The position numbers were made by a program, and so were the translations under genes. From Pogostemon cablin (lineage: Eukaryota > Streptophyta > Magnoliopsida > Lamiales > Lamiaceae): a DNA stretch of 64,000 nucleotides. Within the stretch, counting starts at the first letter, position 1, and every line of letters begins with the position of its first letter. Shown in pieces: positions 45,401-55,201 of the stretch. The stretch spans positions 27,903,542-27,967,541 of the forward strand of contig CM042963.1 of the NCBI GenBank assembly GCA_023678885.1, given 5' to 3'. Under the pieces are notes generated by a model. The model worked only from the letters and a program-made list of their open reading frames with translations, did not search any database and had not been told where the DNA came from.

Positions 45401-46569
45401 CAGACTTGCATCCTCTACGAGCTCCCCATCTATCTCCATACTAGAAATAGCATCTTTAGTGCGACGAATGCGTAGCGCTTTATGGAAAAATTCAGTATTC
45501 CTGTCTCCCTCCTTGAGCCAAGATTTCCTATTTTTTTATAGAAAAATTGGCACTTCTCCTCCAATTTTTTATTCAAGTCCACATGAGCCTCTACCCCATC
45601 AAAGAAAAAATCTTCACTATCTCCCTCCTCATCAATAAGAATTTGTATATTCCTCAGGGTCTCCATGGCTGAATCCATAGAATTAAAGATGTTGCCAAAA
45701 TCATTCCTGTTCCATTTCTTGATATCCTCCTTAATCTGTTTAAGCTTGGCAACAAAAGCACTTAAAGGATTCCCTCCAATTAGAAGTTTCCACGAGGTTT
45801 CCGCCATCACAAAAAATCCCGTGTCTATTAACCACATAGACTGAAAACGGAAGGGACGGGGCACCAAGGTATTCATGCTGCAAGTAACTAAGATGGGAGA
45901 ATGGTCAGAACCATGTCTAGCTAATGCCATTCCAGTCACAACGTCCCATTTATCCAACAACGAATTATTAACCAGAGCCCTATCAATCTTAGAAGCCCTC
46001 ATACTTCTCGTGGCAGACCTACTAACCCATGTGAATCGTAGCCCCTACAGGGGTACATCAACCAACCCAGAAGTGTCTAAAAACATCCTTAACTCCTCCG
46101 ACCCCAGATTAGCATGACCACCACCATGCAGCCTCTCATGTGATCTCAGAGTAGAGTTAAAGTCCTCAACTAACATCATATTAGCCGTCAAATTTGCGGT
46201 AATATCATACCACATCTCCCTCCGGATGACATGGTTTGTATGTGCATGTATAAAGCCAAAATGATAATTGGCAGCATTGAAAATAAAATAAAAAATCATG
46301 ATTCGCAATGTAGAGAGAACAACTTGTACCTGAGAGATGAAGCTGGGATTATAGAATACCCAAATGTTAGGCCGAAGTCCCTCTCTATGATTCTGCCCCA
46401 CAAACTGAAGACCAAGACTCAACCAAACACTGGTGGGGATAGAGTCAAACAAGACCTTTGGTTTAGCAAGGGCTAGCCAAACCGGATTATGCTTTCTTAC
46501 AAACACTTTGAGGGCCGATTGGGAAGCATCCCATCCTATGCCGCTAACATTCCAAAATAAGACTTTCAT
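42453..46569 (-). pseudogene. LINE ORF2: endonuclease, reverse transcriptase, RNase H, frameshifted
   Basis: ATG at 46569 opens the endonuclease (MKVLFWNVSGIG; then SKIDRALVN and HGSDHSPIL near 45900-46000). RT pieces are SPGPDGFGGSFY (45190-45220), degenerate fingers, RGVRQGDPLSHLLF and PFLFYADDIVHF (about 44512-44526) in a 261-residue open segment. The 43946-42918 frame has the zinc-binding reverse-transcriptase region (IWRRSFQGRISAKVAYMHVR, CSLCKNDEKILDHIMLGCP). 42917-42453 is RNase H (LEAELAAACLSIKYA, REGNSTADRLV), whose first motif reads VNTNGHAS where relatives have D. It once copied LINE RNA at the nicked target. Not functional now. Confidence 0.92.
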
Positions 46570-46616
46570 TTATTCCGCGTTCCACGACTGTGCTTCGGCG
46601 GTGTTTCCAAGGTACC

Positions 46617-47405
46617 CTAACCCTTGTTCGCCGTAGAATGCATATTTTTTGTAGGCTTCTTGAGAGGAGGGACATGTTTAATTCCAGGACCCCATAGAGT
46701 ACGGGAACGGGTCACCGACGGATCTGCCCGGGTAAAGAGAGTGGCGCTGCTACTTGTGCCCTTCACTGACTTCTTGGTTGGAGACTCAGCCACTACCATC
46801 TGCAGCTGCCCCTCTAATGGACATAGGGTAGGGCTCCTATGCCTTTCTGGACTCAAGATAGCGTAGGGAATTGGTTCTTCCATCACAACCAAAGAAAGGT
46901 CCTGTAAGTTCCCTTGCTTTTCATTGTCATCACAATTCTCCTGTTCTGAGAGAGATTCGTCCTCTCCACTCAAGCTGTTAATCTCTTCATCCTGATCTGA
47001 GTTTTGCTTATCCATGATATCTTCTGTCACCTTCTCAGGAATATCTTTTTGTTGAGACTCCTCATCATCCTCCTGACCATTGTGCTCATGCAAATAATAG
47101 TTTGGCGGAATGTTGTGATCAGGGTTTGCAGGAAAGCCCATTTGTTGTCTGTCGTAAGGCTATTGTGGGGGCCGACTATCACCTCGAACCACAGGCAGAG
47201 GAGATTGCGGTGCAGCCGATCCAATATGAATATTGCCGGTGCTATCAATGGAACATGTCGCTCCAACGAACGCCACATTCTAGGCAAGAAGCTCTTCGAA
47301 CGAAGGAAGGCCGGATGATCCGACTGTAGCAGAAGTAGAAAGGCCGGAAGGGCCAACCGAAGCAGCAGAAGGATGGGAGGAACCATCTATGGCCGGTTCC
47401 TCCAT
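46617..47405 (-). pseudogene. LINE ORF1, short form with two stops
   Basis: One frame from ATG 47405 (MEEPAIDGSSHPSAAS) to the stop at 46617, about 262 codons, interrupted by two TAG codons near 47281 and 47160 at likely glutamine positions. It has the N-terminal FEELLA..NVAFVGATCSID segment and an acidic, low-complexity C-terminal half, but I see neither the DUF4283 core nor the CCHC knuckle usual in plant L1 ORF1. An internal deletion is likely. It would have been the RNA-binding chaperone of the LINE; 47 nt separate it from ORF2. Confidence 0.75.
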
Positions 47406-47543
47406 GCTAAAAACGTGAATGGAAACCTTAAAAAATTTTAGAGAGAGATGTGAGAGAATTTCCTAGAGAGAGAAACATCTTGGATTCTTTATACATAATT
47501 GATAATTTACATTATGGCCCAATATCTTTGATGGAAAAAATAA

Positions 47544-48114
47544 TTCACACCTCAAATTGATAATTTACCTAATTTTCAAGTTTTGAATTAAAAATATTTT
47601 TTAAAGTATTATTATATTATTCTCAAATTAAATTAATTTTAAATTATAGTATATTATATTATATTATATTAAAGTGATTAAAAATATTGCAAGTTTATCT
47701 AAAAATTTGTATATGAATAATTATCTAAGATTTTAATATTTTATATTAATGTACTACTAATAATTATTTTAGAAATTAATTTACAAATTTTAACTTAAAT
47801 ACAAATTACATTATGAAAACTAAATACATGCTATGCTAGTAAAAAACTTCACGATGAATTGTTAAAACTAAAATATTTATGTCTTCGGGAAAGTTTTTAG
47901 AACTATTTATTGAATTGTTAAGAGATAAAGGTTCAGACATAATTTTATATTATTCTTAAGTTAAATTCTAAAAAAAATGCACGAGCTTTTACAAATCTAA
48001 ATTGCAAATAGTTTAGATTAATATTGTTATGTTTGAATACTTTTACATAAATTAAAAATTACATTATAAAAAATCAAATTATATTATATAAAAAGGTAAT
48101 TTATTTTATGCAAC
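47544..48114. other. AT-rich sequence, no gene seen
   Basis: Over 80 percent A+T, with a TATAT(T)-rich stretch near 47640-47680. Nothing recognisable. Confidence 0.5.
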
Positions 48115-48123
48115 TGGGTGCAA

Positions 48124-48900
48124 GATTGCACCCAGATCCAACCCATTTCTATAACCCGGAGTATAAATATTGTTCTCTATCCAAATTTTATTTTTCAGAT
48201 TTATGAATTCTCAAACCCTATCCTTCTTCTGTTCTCTCTCTCTCTGCGAAACTCTACAAATTCTTTGCCACTCTCTCTCTTTCTTTCTTCATTTTTTCAT
48301 GTTTACTCTGCGAATCTCTGTCAATAGTTCGTCTATTAGATCTGCACAGCGCTCTTTGATTTCTCGTGGTATATGTTTCTCTATTTAGATTTTTTCGATT
48401 TTCATTTTTTGATTTTTATGTTTTCGTTCTTTGACTTTGTTTACATGTTTTCGCTTTTATTCTGTGCATTTATTGTTGTTTATGTTTATCTATTTCTATT
48501 TTATTTTCGATTTTTACTTTTTGATTTTTACGTTTTTCGTCTTGTGATCTCCATTGCTCATCTTTTTCTTGGAGGAATTGGAGTTTGGCACCTTTGATTT
48601 AGTAGAGGAACGACCCATTCTTCCAAAGTCGAGATTTAAAGGAACTCAATATTAACAAAAATAAAAGAGTTAATAGATATAGATAAAGAAATTTGAATAT
48701 CTAAAATGAAGAGAGAGGTTTTGTCAGCTTTAAAGGGGAAGATTGTGGACAATACTAGAAATGCTGTAAAGACTTTAGCTCTCATTCTAATTGTATGTGT
48801 CTATAATTAAGTTAATCTTGCAGCTAGTTTTTGAGTGGAACTAAAGAAGATATATGTCGGGTGTTTGATGGTTTTCTGCTTTTAGCATACTCATATAATT
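48124..48900 (+). other. Leader-like CT-rich stretch, no gene supported
   Basis: 48160-48370 is rich in CTCTCT and TTTC with a TATA-like GAGTATAAATA at 48159-48169, like a plant promoter and 5' leader. Downstream open frames (48118-48597) are low-complexity F/L/S-rich and not supported as protein. Confidence 0.4.
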
Positions 48901-49163
48901 TGAGGAGAAATTAGACAATGGGTTGTGTCTTTGTGTTTGTGTGTATGTGATAGAGAAGCTCCACCTTCTCCACAAGGACTACAGAGATATGATATGAAAG
49001 TAATGTGAGCCCTATGGTACAGTGTGTTTCTCTCTCTTCTCTTTTCTCTAGTTCTAGAACTCTAGGGTGAAAGAGAGCTAATAGGAACTCAGAACCTGCT
49101 GACCTATATGAGGTGGCTTTGCTCTTGTCTCTAAACATTTTGTTGTTAAATGCACTTACTGTT

Positions 49164-49493
49164 TTATGCAGCCACTCTTCCAATTTTGCATTTAACTCTT
49201 TCTATTTTCTTGGATTTTTTGTTTCTAACCTCTTCTTGATGGCTCTCAGCAGGCCCCCATAGGATGGCACCAAGCCAAGCCATGTAGTCGACGGCTCGAT
49301 TAGCCTTGAGAAGTAGAATCCACTTGACTTGCTTGGTGTTTTTAAGCTGACTCTTATCCATCGATTTGAATGCAGCATTTGGGTTGTTAATTTTGACAAT
49401 GGAAAAATTGGCTTTCTCTAGTTTCGCTATCACATGTATTTCTTTTGGGGTATCTTTATCCCACCACTCGACAAGATTCAATCTTGGAGCCAT
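49164..49493 (-). pseudogene. CSLC (xyloglucan glucan synthase-like) N-terminal gene fragment
   Basis: ATG at 49493 starts MAPRLNLVEWWDKDTPKEIH, followed by ANFSIVKINNPNAAF and KNTKQVKWILLLKANRAVDY. This is the N-terminus of cellulose-synthase-like C proteins (CSLC4/CSLC12 type), Golgi enzymes that make the xyloglucan backbone. After about 80 residues a frameshift puts the next conserved part (LLRAIKKRLETKNPRK) in a second frame (about 49260-49202). The glycosyltransferase domain and the membrane segments are absent, so it is a truncated, captured or duplicated piece. Confidence 0.75.
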
Positions 49494-50109
49494 TCTCGTG
49501 AAACAACCCCAAAATCCACTTTGGTTATTAAGAGGGAGGAAATATTTAGGAGGTTACATCTCATGCCTCATTGGAGAAACAAAGAGCAATGGCCCAAATC
49601 TCTCACCAAAGAATCACTCCTTCCACAATTAATATGCCTTAGTTTTATAGTTAGAACAGAATAAAGAGTAGAGTTGGAATAAAAAATTATTTTATTAATA
49701 TTCTTTGCATACTGTCTAACGCTAGCTATCCTTTATAATCAACTTGAACAGTTGTGCTAACGACTTACTGTATTTTATATTTTATACCTTGTACAATTAT
49801 CTTCTTGTATTTATTTACTTTTTTTTTCTAGCTGTAGTCTTATTATTGTATACTTTTTTTTGAAGAAGTGTATTATTTTCTTACTCATAATGTATCATGT
49901 TGGAAATTACAAATTTGAGGACAATATCATGTATTTGAGTGAATTTACTTAAAAATTTTTCAAAAAGCTTGTGATCAAATTAGAAAATTACATTAAAATC
50001 ATGTATTATTACATAACTTGGTATAGAATTTTTTTGCCAAAAAGTAAGGCCAATATCTTTTTCAATTTAGTTGTTCATAATTTAGCATTAAATTAAAATT
50101 ATCAGAATC

Positions 50110-50433
50110 AAGAAAACTAGCACAATTATATTTTGCTATATGCCATCCACCAATTAATGTCATGGTCACTTGATTAACTACATTGTTAACTACTTTTCTA
50201 GATGAAGTATTCTTAATAGCATAAACAAAATCTCTTTGTGGCAAGAGGGAAGTTTTCTTCTCTTTGAGGAAGTTCATCTTCATTTTTGAGCATGAACACC
50301 ATGGATGACATGCTTGGCCTATCTTTTGGAGACTTTTGCAAGCACAACAGTTCTGCAAAGAATGAACGTACTGCTTGAGATTCGTCAAACGAATCACCAA
50401 GAGAAACATCAACCAATTCCAATAAGTTATCAA
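50110..50433 (-). pseudogene. G-type lectin receptor-like kinase C-terminal fragment
   Basis: On minus NLLELVDVSLGDSFDESQAVR, LLCLQKSPKDRPSMSSMVFML and KNEDELPQ form the last kinase subdomain (RPSMSSVVxML is the family signature). A frameshift near 50270-50250 moves the tail to another frame, where SSRKVVNNVVNQVTMTLIGG matches the usual NEVTMTxLxGR end of S-domain kinases. The family is plasma-membrane receptor kinases. No upstream kinase exons are present, so the fragment cannot signal. Confidence 0.8.
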
Positions 50434-50569
50434 CCTATAAAGTCTCCATGCATGTCATGAGTTTGAAACGGTTGATCAATACACATAATGAGTAAAATAC
50501 AATTTAGTAGAAATTATTATACACTTAATGATAAAAATACTTCAATTTATATATTTAACAGAACTGATT

Positions 50570-51125
50570 ATTACACCCATATATGATTTAGGAGAAAATA
50601 TTATACCCATGTATAATTCAGATCATATCTATATACAATTAACGGAGAAAACATGTACAATTAAAATAATGCACCATACTCATCATGCCCATGTATAATT
50701 CAGAACAAATCTATATAGAATTAATGAAGATAACATATACAGTAAAGAAAAATCCATCACCTCGAATGCACAATACTACCAATATGCATATCATACCATG
50801 TCCAATTCAGATTATATTTATATACAATTAATAGAGAAAATATATACAATTAAAATAATCCACCATACTCATTATGCCCATGTAAAATTCAGAACATATC
50901 TATATATAATTAACGGAGAAAACATCTACAGTAAAGAAAAATTCATCACCTCGAATGCACAATTCTACCAACATGCCCATCATACCCACGTACAATTCAG
51001 ACCATATCTATATATAATTAATGGAGAAAACATATATAATTAAAATAATCCACCATACTCATCATGCCATGTACAATTCAGAACATATCTATAAACAATT
51101 AAAGGAGAAAATATATACAGTAAAA
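50570..51125. repeat. Minisatellite array, alternating ~80 and ~108 bp units
   Basis: Six units start with tgtacaattcagaacatat or variants (about 50610, 50692, 50799, 50880, 50990, 51069). Units alternate between a type ending 'aataatccaccatactcatcatgccc' in effect and a type containing cagtaaagaaaaatccatcacc. Units are diverged by several percent. Confidence 0.85.
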
Positions 51126-51420
51126 AGAATACCTTCATTCCCCAATTCTGTTGTTCGATTCCGTACAATGATGTTTCACAGAACTTCAATGCTTGACTAA
51201 ATGAGATTGTTCTGCAACTAAGAAAGGACCTTCCTCTGACTGCAATCACATTCGTCGACGTTTACTCCGTCTAATATTCTCTCATCTACAAAGCCAAGAA
51301 ACTAGGCAAGTATTTTTAGTTACTTTATTTTGAATTTTGCTATTGAGAAAGATTAATTATCCATTATGTAATGAAATGATAGGGTTTGGCAATCCCTTCC
51401 TGGTTTGCTATGGTCATGAA
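51126..51420 (-). other. Unique spacer between minisatellite arrays
   Basis: The 51126-51310 part looks exon-like in base composition (on minus ...AACAATCTCATTTAGTCAAG..) and could be another receptor-kinase-derived piece (FSQALKFCETSLYGIEQQNW in one frame), but I cannot confirm it. Confidence 0.3.
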
Positions 51421-51480
51421 GGGTTTAGAATTTAGGGTTTTAGGGGTTTAAGTTTAGGGTTTAAGGGTTTAGGGTTTTTT
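51421..51480. repeat. Interstitial telomere-like repeats (TTTAGGG variants)
   Basis: Six to seven head-to-tail copies of TTTAGGG or one-base variants in 60 bp. Plant-type telomere motif in an internal position. Confidence 0.8.
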
Positions 51481-51901
51481 CCTTTCACCAAATCCATCTT
51501 ATCGAATGCACAATGCTATCAAGATACCCATCATAACCACATACAATTCAGAATATATCTATATACAATTAATGGTGAAAATATGTACAATTAAAATAAT
51601 CCACCATACTCATGCCTATGTACAATTCAAATCATACCTATTTACAATTAATTAAGAAAACATATGCAGTAAAGCAAATCCATCACATCGAATGCACAAT
51701 TCTATCAAGATGCCATTATGATCACATACAATTCAGAACATATATATACAATTAACGGATGAAATATATACAGTACAGAAATATCCATCACATCGAATAC
51801 ACAATACTACCAAGATGCCCATCATGCCCACATACAATTCAAAATATACCTATATACAGTTAACGGATGAAACATATACATTTAAAATAATTCACCATAC
51901 A
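51481..51901. repeat. Second minisatellite block, same unit family
   Basis: Four to five further units with acatacaattcag, cagtaaag/cagtacag and catcacatcgaatgcac segments, slightly more diverged than the first block and separated from it by the telomere-like tract. Confidence 0.8.
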
Positions 51902-52257
51902 AATCATGCACATGTACAATTCAGACCATACATATATACAATTAAAGGAGAAAATATATACAATTAAAAAGACAAATTAATTACTCCTTTTTTCTTTGAT
52001 CATGCGTTTCAAAATTACTTGTAAAGCAAATCTAATGCAAAATTATATAAAAAAGAAATTCTCTATAATAAGGAAAAGCAATCATGCACATGTACAATTC
52101 AGACCATACATATATACAATTAAAGGAGAAAATATATACAATTAAAAAGATAAATTAATTACTCCTTTTTTCTTTGATCATGCGTTTCAAAATTACTTGT
52201 AAAGCAAATCTAATGCAAAATTATATAAAAAAGAAATTCTCTGTAATAAGGAAAAGT
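51902..52257. repeat. Recent 179-bp tandem duplication
   Basis: Copies start ATCATGCACATGTACAATTC at 51902 and 52081 and differ at only a few bases (gacaaatt/gataaatt, ctataata/ctgtaata). The left part of each copy is a minisatellite unit. Confidence 0.93.
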
Positions 52258-53027
52258 AGAGATAGAATGTCATAATTTACACAAATCACTGTATAATGAA
52301 ATTACTACTACAATTATATAAATAAACAGATCTAGTACAAAGAGTATTAAAGCACAATCAGAACTAAAACATCAGCAACTTTACAAGCCAGAGTCAAATT
52401 ATCCAGTTAAAGATGAAGGGTAAAATCTCAAAGGAAGCATAGAATGAATGCACAGAAATCATCAACAAGTTTTCATAACACCAAAAAATCATACAGCAAA
52501 ACGTTGTATTGTAACTCTTTTCATAAATGATAAATCGAAAACCACCAAATAATCAGAAATTTAACCAACGTTGTTCTCAGTAAAAAATTACAAAAAAGTA
52601 CCAATTGAAATTAAAAAACATAACCTAAAGAAATGGCTTACGGAAAGGGGGAAAATAGTAGAGAGAAGAAATCACACCTCACAATAGGAGAAACCAATTG
52701 AATTCTTGATTGGCTTCAACATTGATAAAAATCAGCGAAGAAGAAATGGAGAAAAGGGAATGTATATATACGAAAATGGAGAAAACAGCAGAGACAATAA
52801 ATTGCGCTCTCTAAATCAGCAACAGCGGTGGAATCTGGTGGTGAAATTGGCAGAACTCGGTTGTGGATTGCGAGAGAATCGTCGTAGATTGAGAGAGAAA
52901 CACCATTGGTTTAGATGAAGTGAGAGGGAGCAGTTTTAGAATGAATTTTTTACACTTGAGTTTTAGATTTTATATGACCCATTTAAAAATGGGTCGACCC
53001 GGTGCACAATTAAAAAAATAAAACTAG
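52258..53027 (-). other. Promoter/leader-like right part of the composite region
   Basis: Read on minus, after the inverted end comes GC-richer sequence with CT-rich leader character and a TATATATAC box near 52760-52770. No supported ORF. It mirrors the leader-like left end. Confidence 0.35.
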
Positions 53028-53036
53028 TTGCACCCA

Positions 53037-53680
53037 ATATACACTCATAAAAAAAATCACTTCTCGTGCAACGTTTGGGTTCTGCAGATGGGCTATGCTT
53101 GCATAATTCAATCTGGTAGAGTTCATGCATGTTTGCATTAAATCTTATGTTCTAATTAAAATATATTAATACTTTCATTAAGTATCAATGTTGAGTTTCT
53201 TTATTGTTGGTTGTACTTGAATGTTGAGTTTTTTTTATTGTTTGTTGTACTTGCTTACTAGTTAATGTTGCTACCAATTTTTTTGTTGAGTGTCTGCTTA
53301 GTGGTTATAATGTAGTTAACGGAGGGAGTATTATATATTTGTATTTAATTTTTATCAATTATAGCACTCTAATTTTTTTATTATTTTTTCTTTTGTTTAA
53401 AATTTTGCTAAAATTTAAGAACTTAAAAAGAACTTAGCAAACTTGAAAATCTGTTTTAATGTTAAAATTGAGCCTCAAAATTGTTACGAAACCAAAATCG
53501 ACGTAAGCACAAATTTTTAAGGTTAAAAAAGTTAAATGACTAAAATTAATATGTTTACATAATAATATTAAAATATAAAATTGTTTGTTATCTTAAAATA
53601 CACAATACATACATGGGTTAAAAACTAGTTAATTTGAAATGGATGCAAATCTCCCACACAACACTTTTGTTTTTAAGGAT
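53037..53680. other. AT-rich intergenic sequence
   Basis: No gene. It contains one unpaired MITE-like end CGGAGGGAGTA at about 53320. Confidence 0.5.
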
Positions 53681-53684
53681 AAGT

Positions 53685-54082
53685 GTTGCATGAGACTATC
53701 TTACCCTTTTTAAAATAATTATTACTTTCAATATAAATTGTTATCACATTTTATTTATATTATTCATGAAATGACATTATCACTTTTTATTATAAAAGTT
53801 ATTACTTTTTATTATCCGTCACACGTAAGTCCTTATATAAGACGGTATCACAATAAGTCTTTGCCTTTTTTGGTAAATATTTTTCTCAATCTTAGTAGGG
53901 CAGGTCTTACGTGAGACCATTTTTACACCTTTTAAAATAGTTATCATTCTCGCTATAAAATGTTATCACTTTCCATTTATAATATAAATAAATTATTTAT
54001 GAAATAACATTATCACTTTTTATTAATTCAATATTATTTTTGTTATAAAAGTTATCACTTTTCACCGGTCTCACGTAAGCCT
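53685..54082. mobile_element. MITE-like inverted repeats of the GTCTTACGTGAGACC family
   Basis: 53902-54082 has ends GGTCTTACGTGAGACC and, reverse complemented, GGCTTACGTGAGACCGG; its interior carries TTATCACTTTT-type repeats. A diverged relative lies at about 53685-53850 (GCATGAGACTATCTTACC). Related to the larger element at 59209-60317. Confidence 0.6.
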
Positions 54083-54313
54083 TTACATAAAAAAATTATT
54101 CAACAAGTCTTTGCCATGTTAGAGGTAGTATTCTAATTACTTTTTAATACATAAAAATTTATTTTATATATTGATAAATCATTACATTTCTAAATAAAAA
54201 AAAATTAAGTATTATTTTTCAATGTTTAATATATTACGATTTATTTATATTATTATTGAAATAAAAAATTTTTGTAATTTAGAAGATTAATATTTTTATC
54301 TTTTTAAAAAATA

Positions 54314-54521
54314 CTCCCTCCGTCCAGTCATAATAGCACCATTTTACTATATTGGGCGTCACGTCCAAATTGCACCATTTTTTTTCTTTTAGTATAAATG
54401 GCCCACTACTACCCATTACATCTCTCTAATACACCTACCCACTTTACATTACATAAAATAATAATACTCCTTAATCTACGTGCAAAAATAAAATGGTGTT
54501 ATTTGTTCGGGACGGAGGGAG
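54314..54521. mobile_element. Stowaway-type MITE
   Basis: CTCCCTCCGTCCAG...CGGGACGGAGGGAG, 208 bp, with TA on both sides. Confidence 0.9.
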
Positions 54522-54603
54522 TACTTTTTAATACACTGAAATTTGTAAAATCAAGATGAACTGAAAGAGACTCCATTTTCTTATACGAAACAGAAGATTA
54601 TTA

Positions 54604-54851
54604 CTCCCTCCGTCCACTGTCAATCTATCAATTTTACCATTTTTGGTCGTTCATCCTTAATCTATTGGTCGTTCATCCTTAATCTATCCATTTCCCTTTT
54701 TGGACTATGGGACTCACACTCTCCACTAATACAAATAAAATATAGGACTCACATCCTCCACTAATACAACCACCTACTACACATAAAATAATAATACTCC
54801 TTAATTTACGTGCGAAAAGCAAATGAATACATTGAGGATGGACAGATAGGG
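54604..54851. mobile_element. Stowaway-type MITE, right end decayed
   Basis: CTCCCTCCGTCCACTG at the left; right end GAGGATGGACAGATAGGG is mutated. It contains a short internal duplication (GGTCGTTCATCCTTAATCTA twice). TA flanks. Confidence 0.8.
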
Positions 54852-55201
54852 TAATTTACAAAATTTTAAACGGAAAGACACGCGTGGTATTGATATGTTT
54901 CATTATTAAATTTATTATACTATGATATTTTTTCGTACGTATCAATAATATAATGAAGTGATAACATGCTATGTAAGAGTATGTACATAAAATATAAAAT
55001 AACCTAATTACTAAATATTTTCCGGTTTTAAATGTATTATCTGAGAATTTTATTTCTCTTGGAACAAAGCCAGAGCCACAAAATTAACAATATCATTGCC
55101 AAGCATATGAATAAGTAATAACAAGACATAGCTCCCACATATTCCTTCCACCACCACCCCCCACCCTCTCTCTCACTAAATCTACAAACATTCTTGAAGC
55201 C

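Larger units (their letters stand above)
42374..47526 (-). mobile_element. Nearly full-length L1-type LINE with 17-bp TSD
   Basis: Flanked by identical TTTGATGGAAAAAATAA at 42357-42373 and 47527-47543, so the 5.15 kb insertion is bounded exactly. On minus it has a short 5' leader, ORF1, then ORF2 with endonuclease, RT, zinc-binding region and RNase H, the order of plant L1 elements with a C-terminal RNase H. ORF2 carries several frameshifts. The 3' end before the TSD is A-rich on minus-strand reading. Confidence 0.95.
48115..53036. mobile_element. Composite region with inverted 9-bp ends and host gene fragments
   Basis: Left end TGGGTGCAA (48115) and right end TTGCACCCA (53028-53036) are perfect inverted repeats. 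Internally both sides continue with related blocks (ccaacccattt on the left, cgacccattttt in the reverse complement on the right) and CT-rich leader-like sequence. Inside lie a CSLC N-terminal fragment, a receptor-kinase C-terminal fragment, minisatellites and telomere-like repeats. No transposase and no clear target duplication were found. A Pack-type DNA element is possible; a chance pairing of short ends is not excluded. Confidence 0.4.

Noticed and set aside
48118..48597. F/L/S-rich frames as membrane proteins
   Set aside because: CT-rich leader-like DNA translates into hydrophobic low complexity; no conserved motif and no continuity.
50570..51125. Regular repeat units resembling a CRISPR array
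   Set aside because: Eukaryotic DNA; units of 80-108 bp are minisatellite repeats without constant-length unique spacers or cas genes.
51421..51480. Telomere repeats as evidence of a chromosome end
   Set aside because: Only about 60 bp, degenerate, and flanked on both sides by ordinary sequence including genes.
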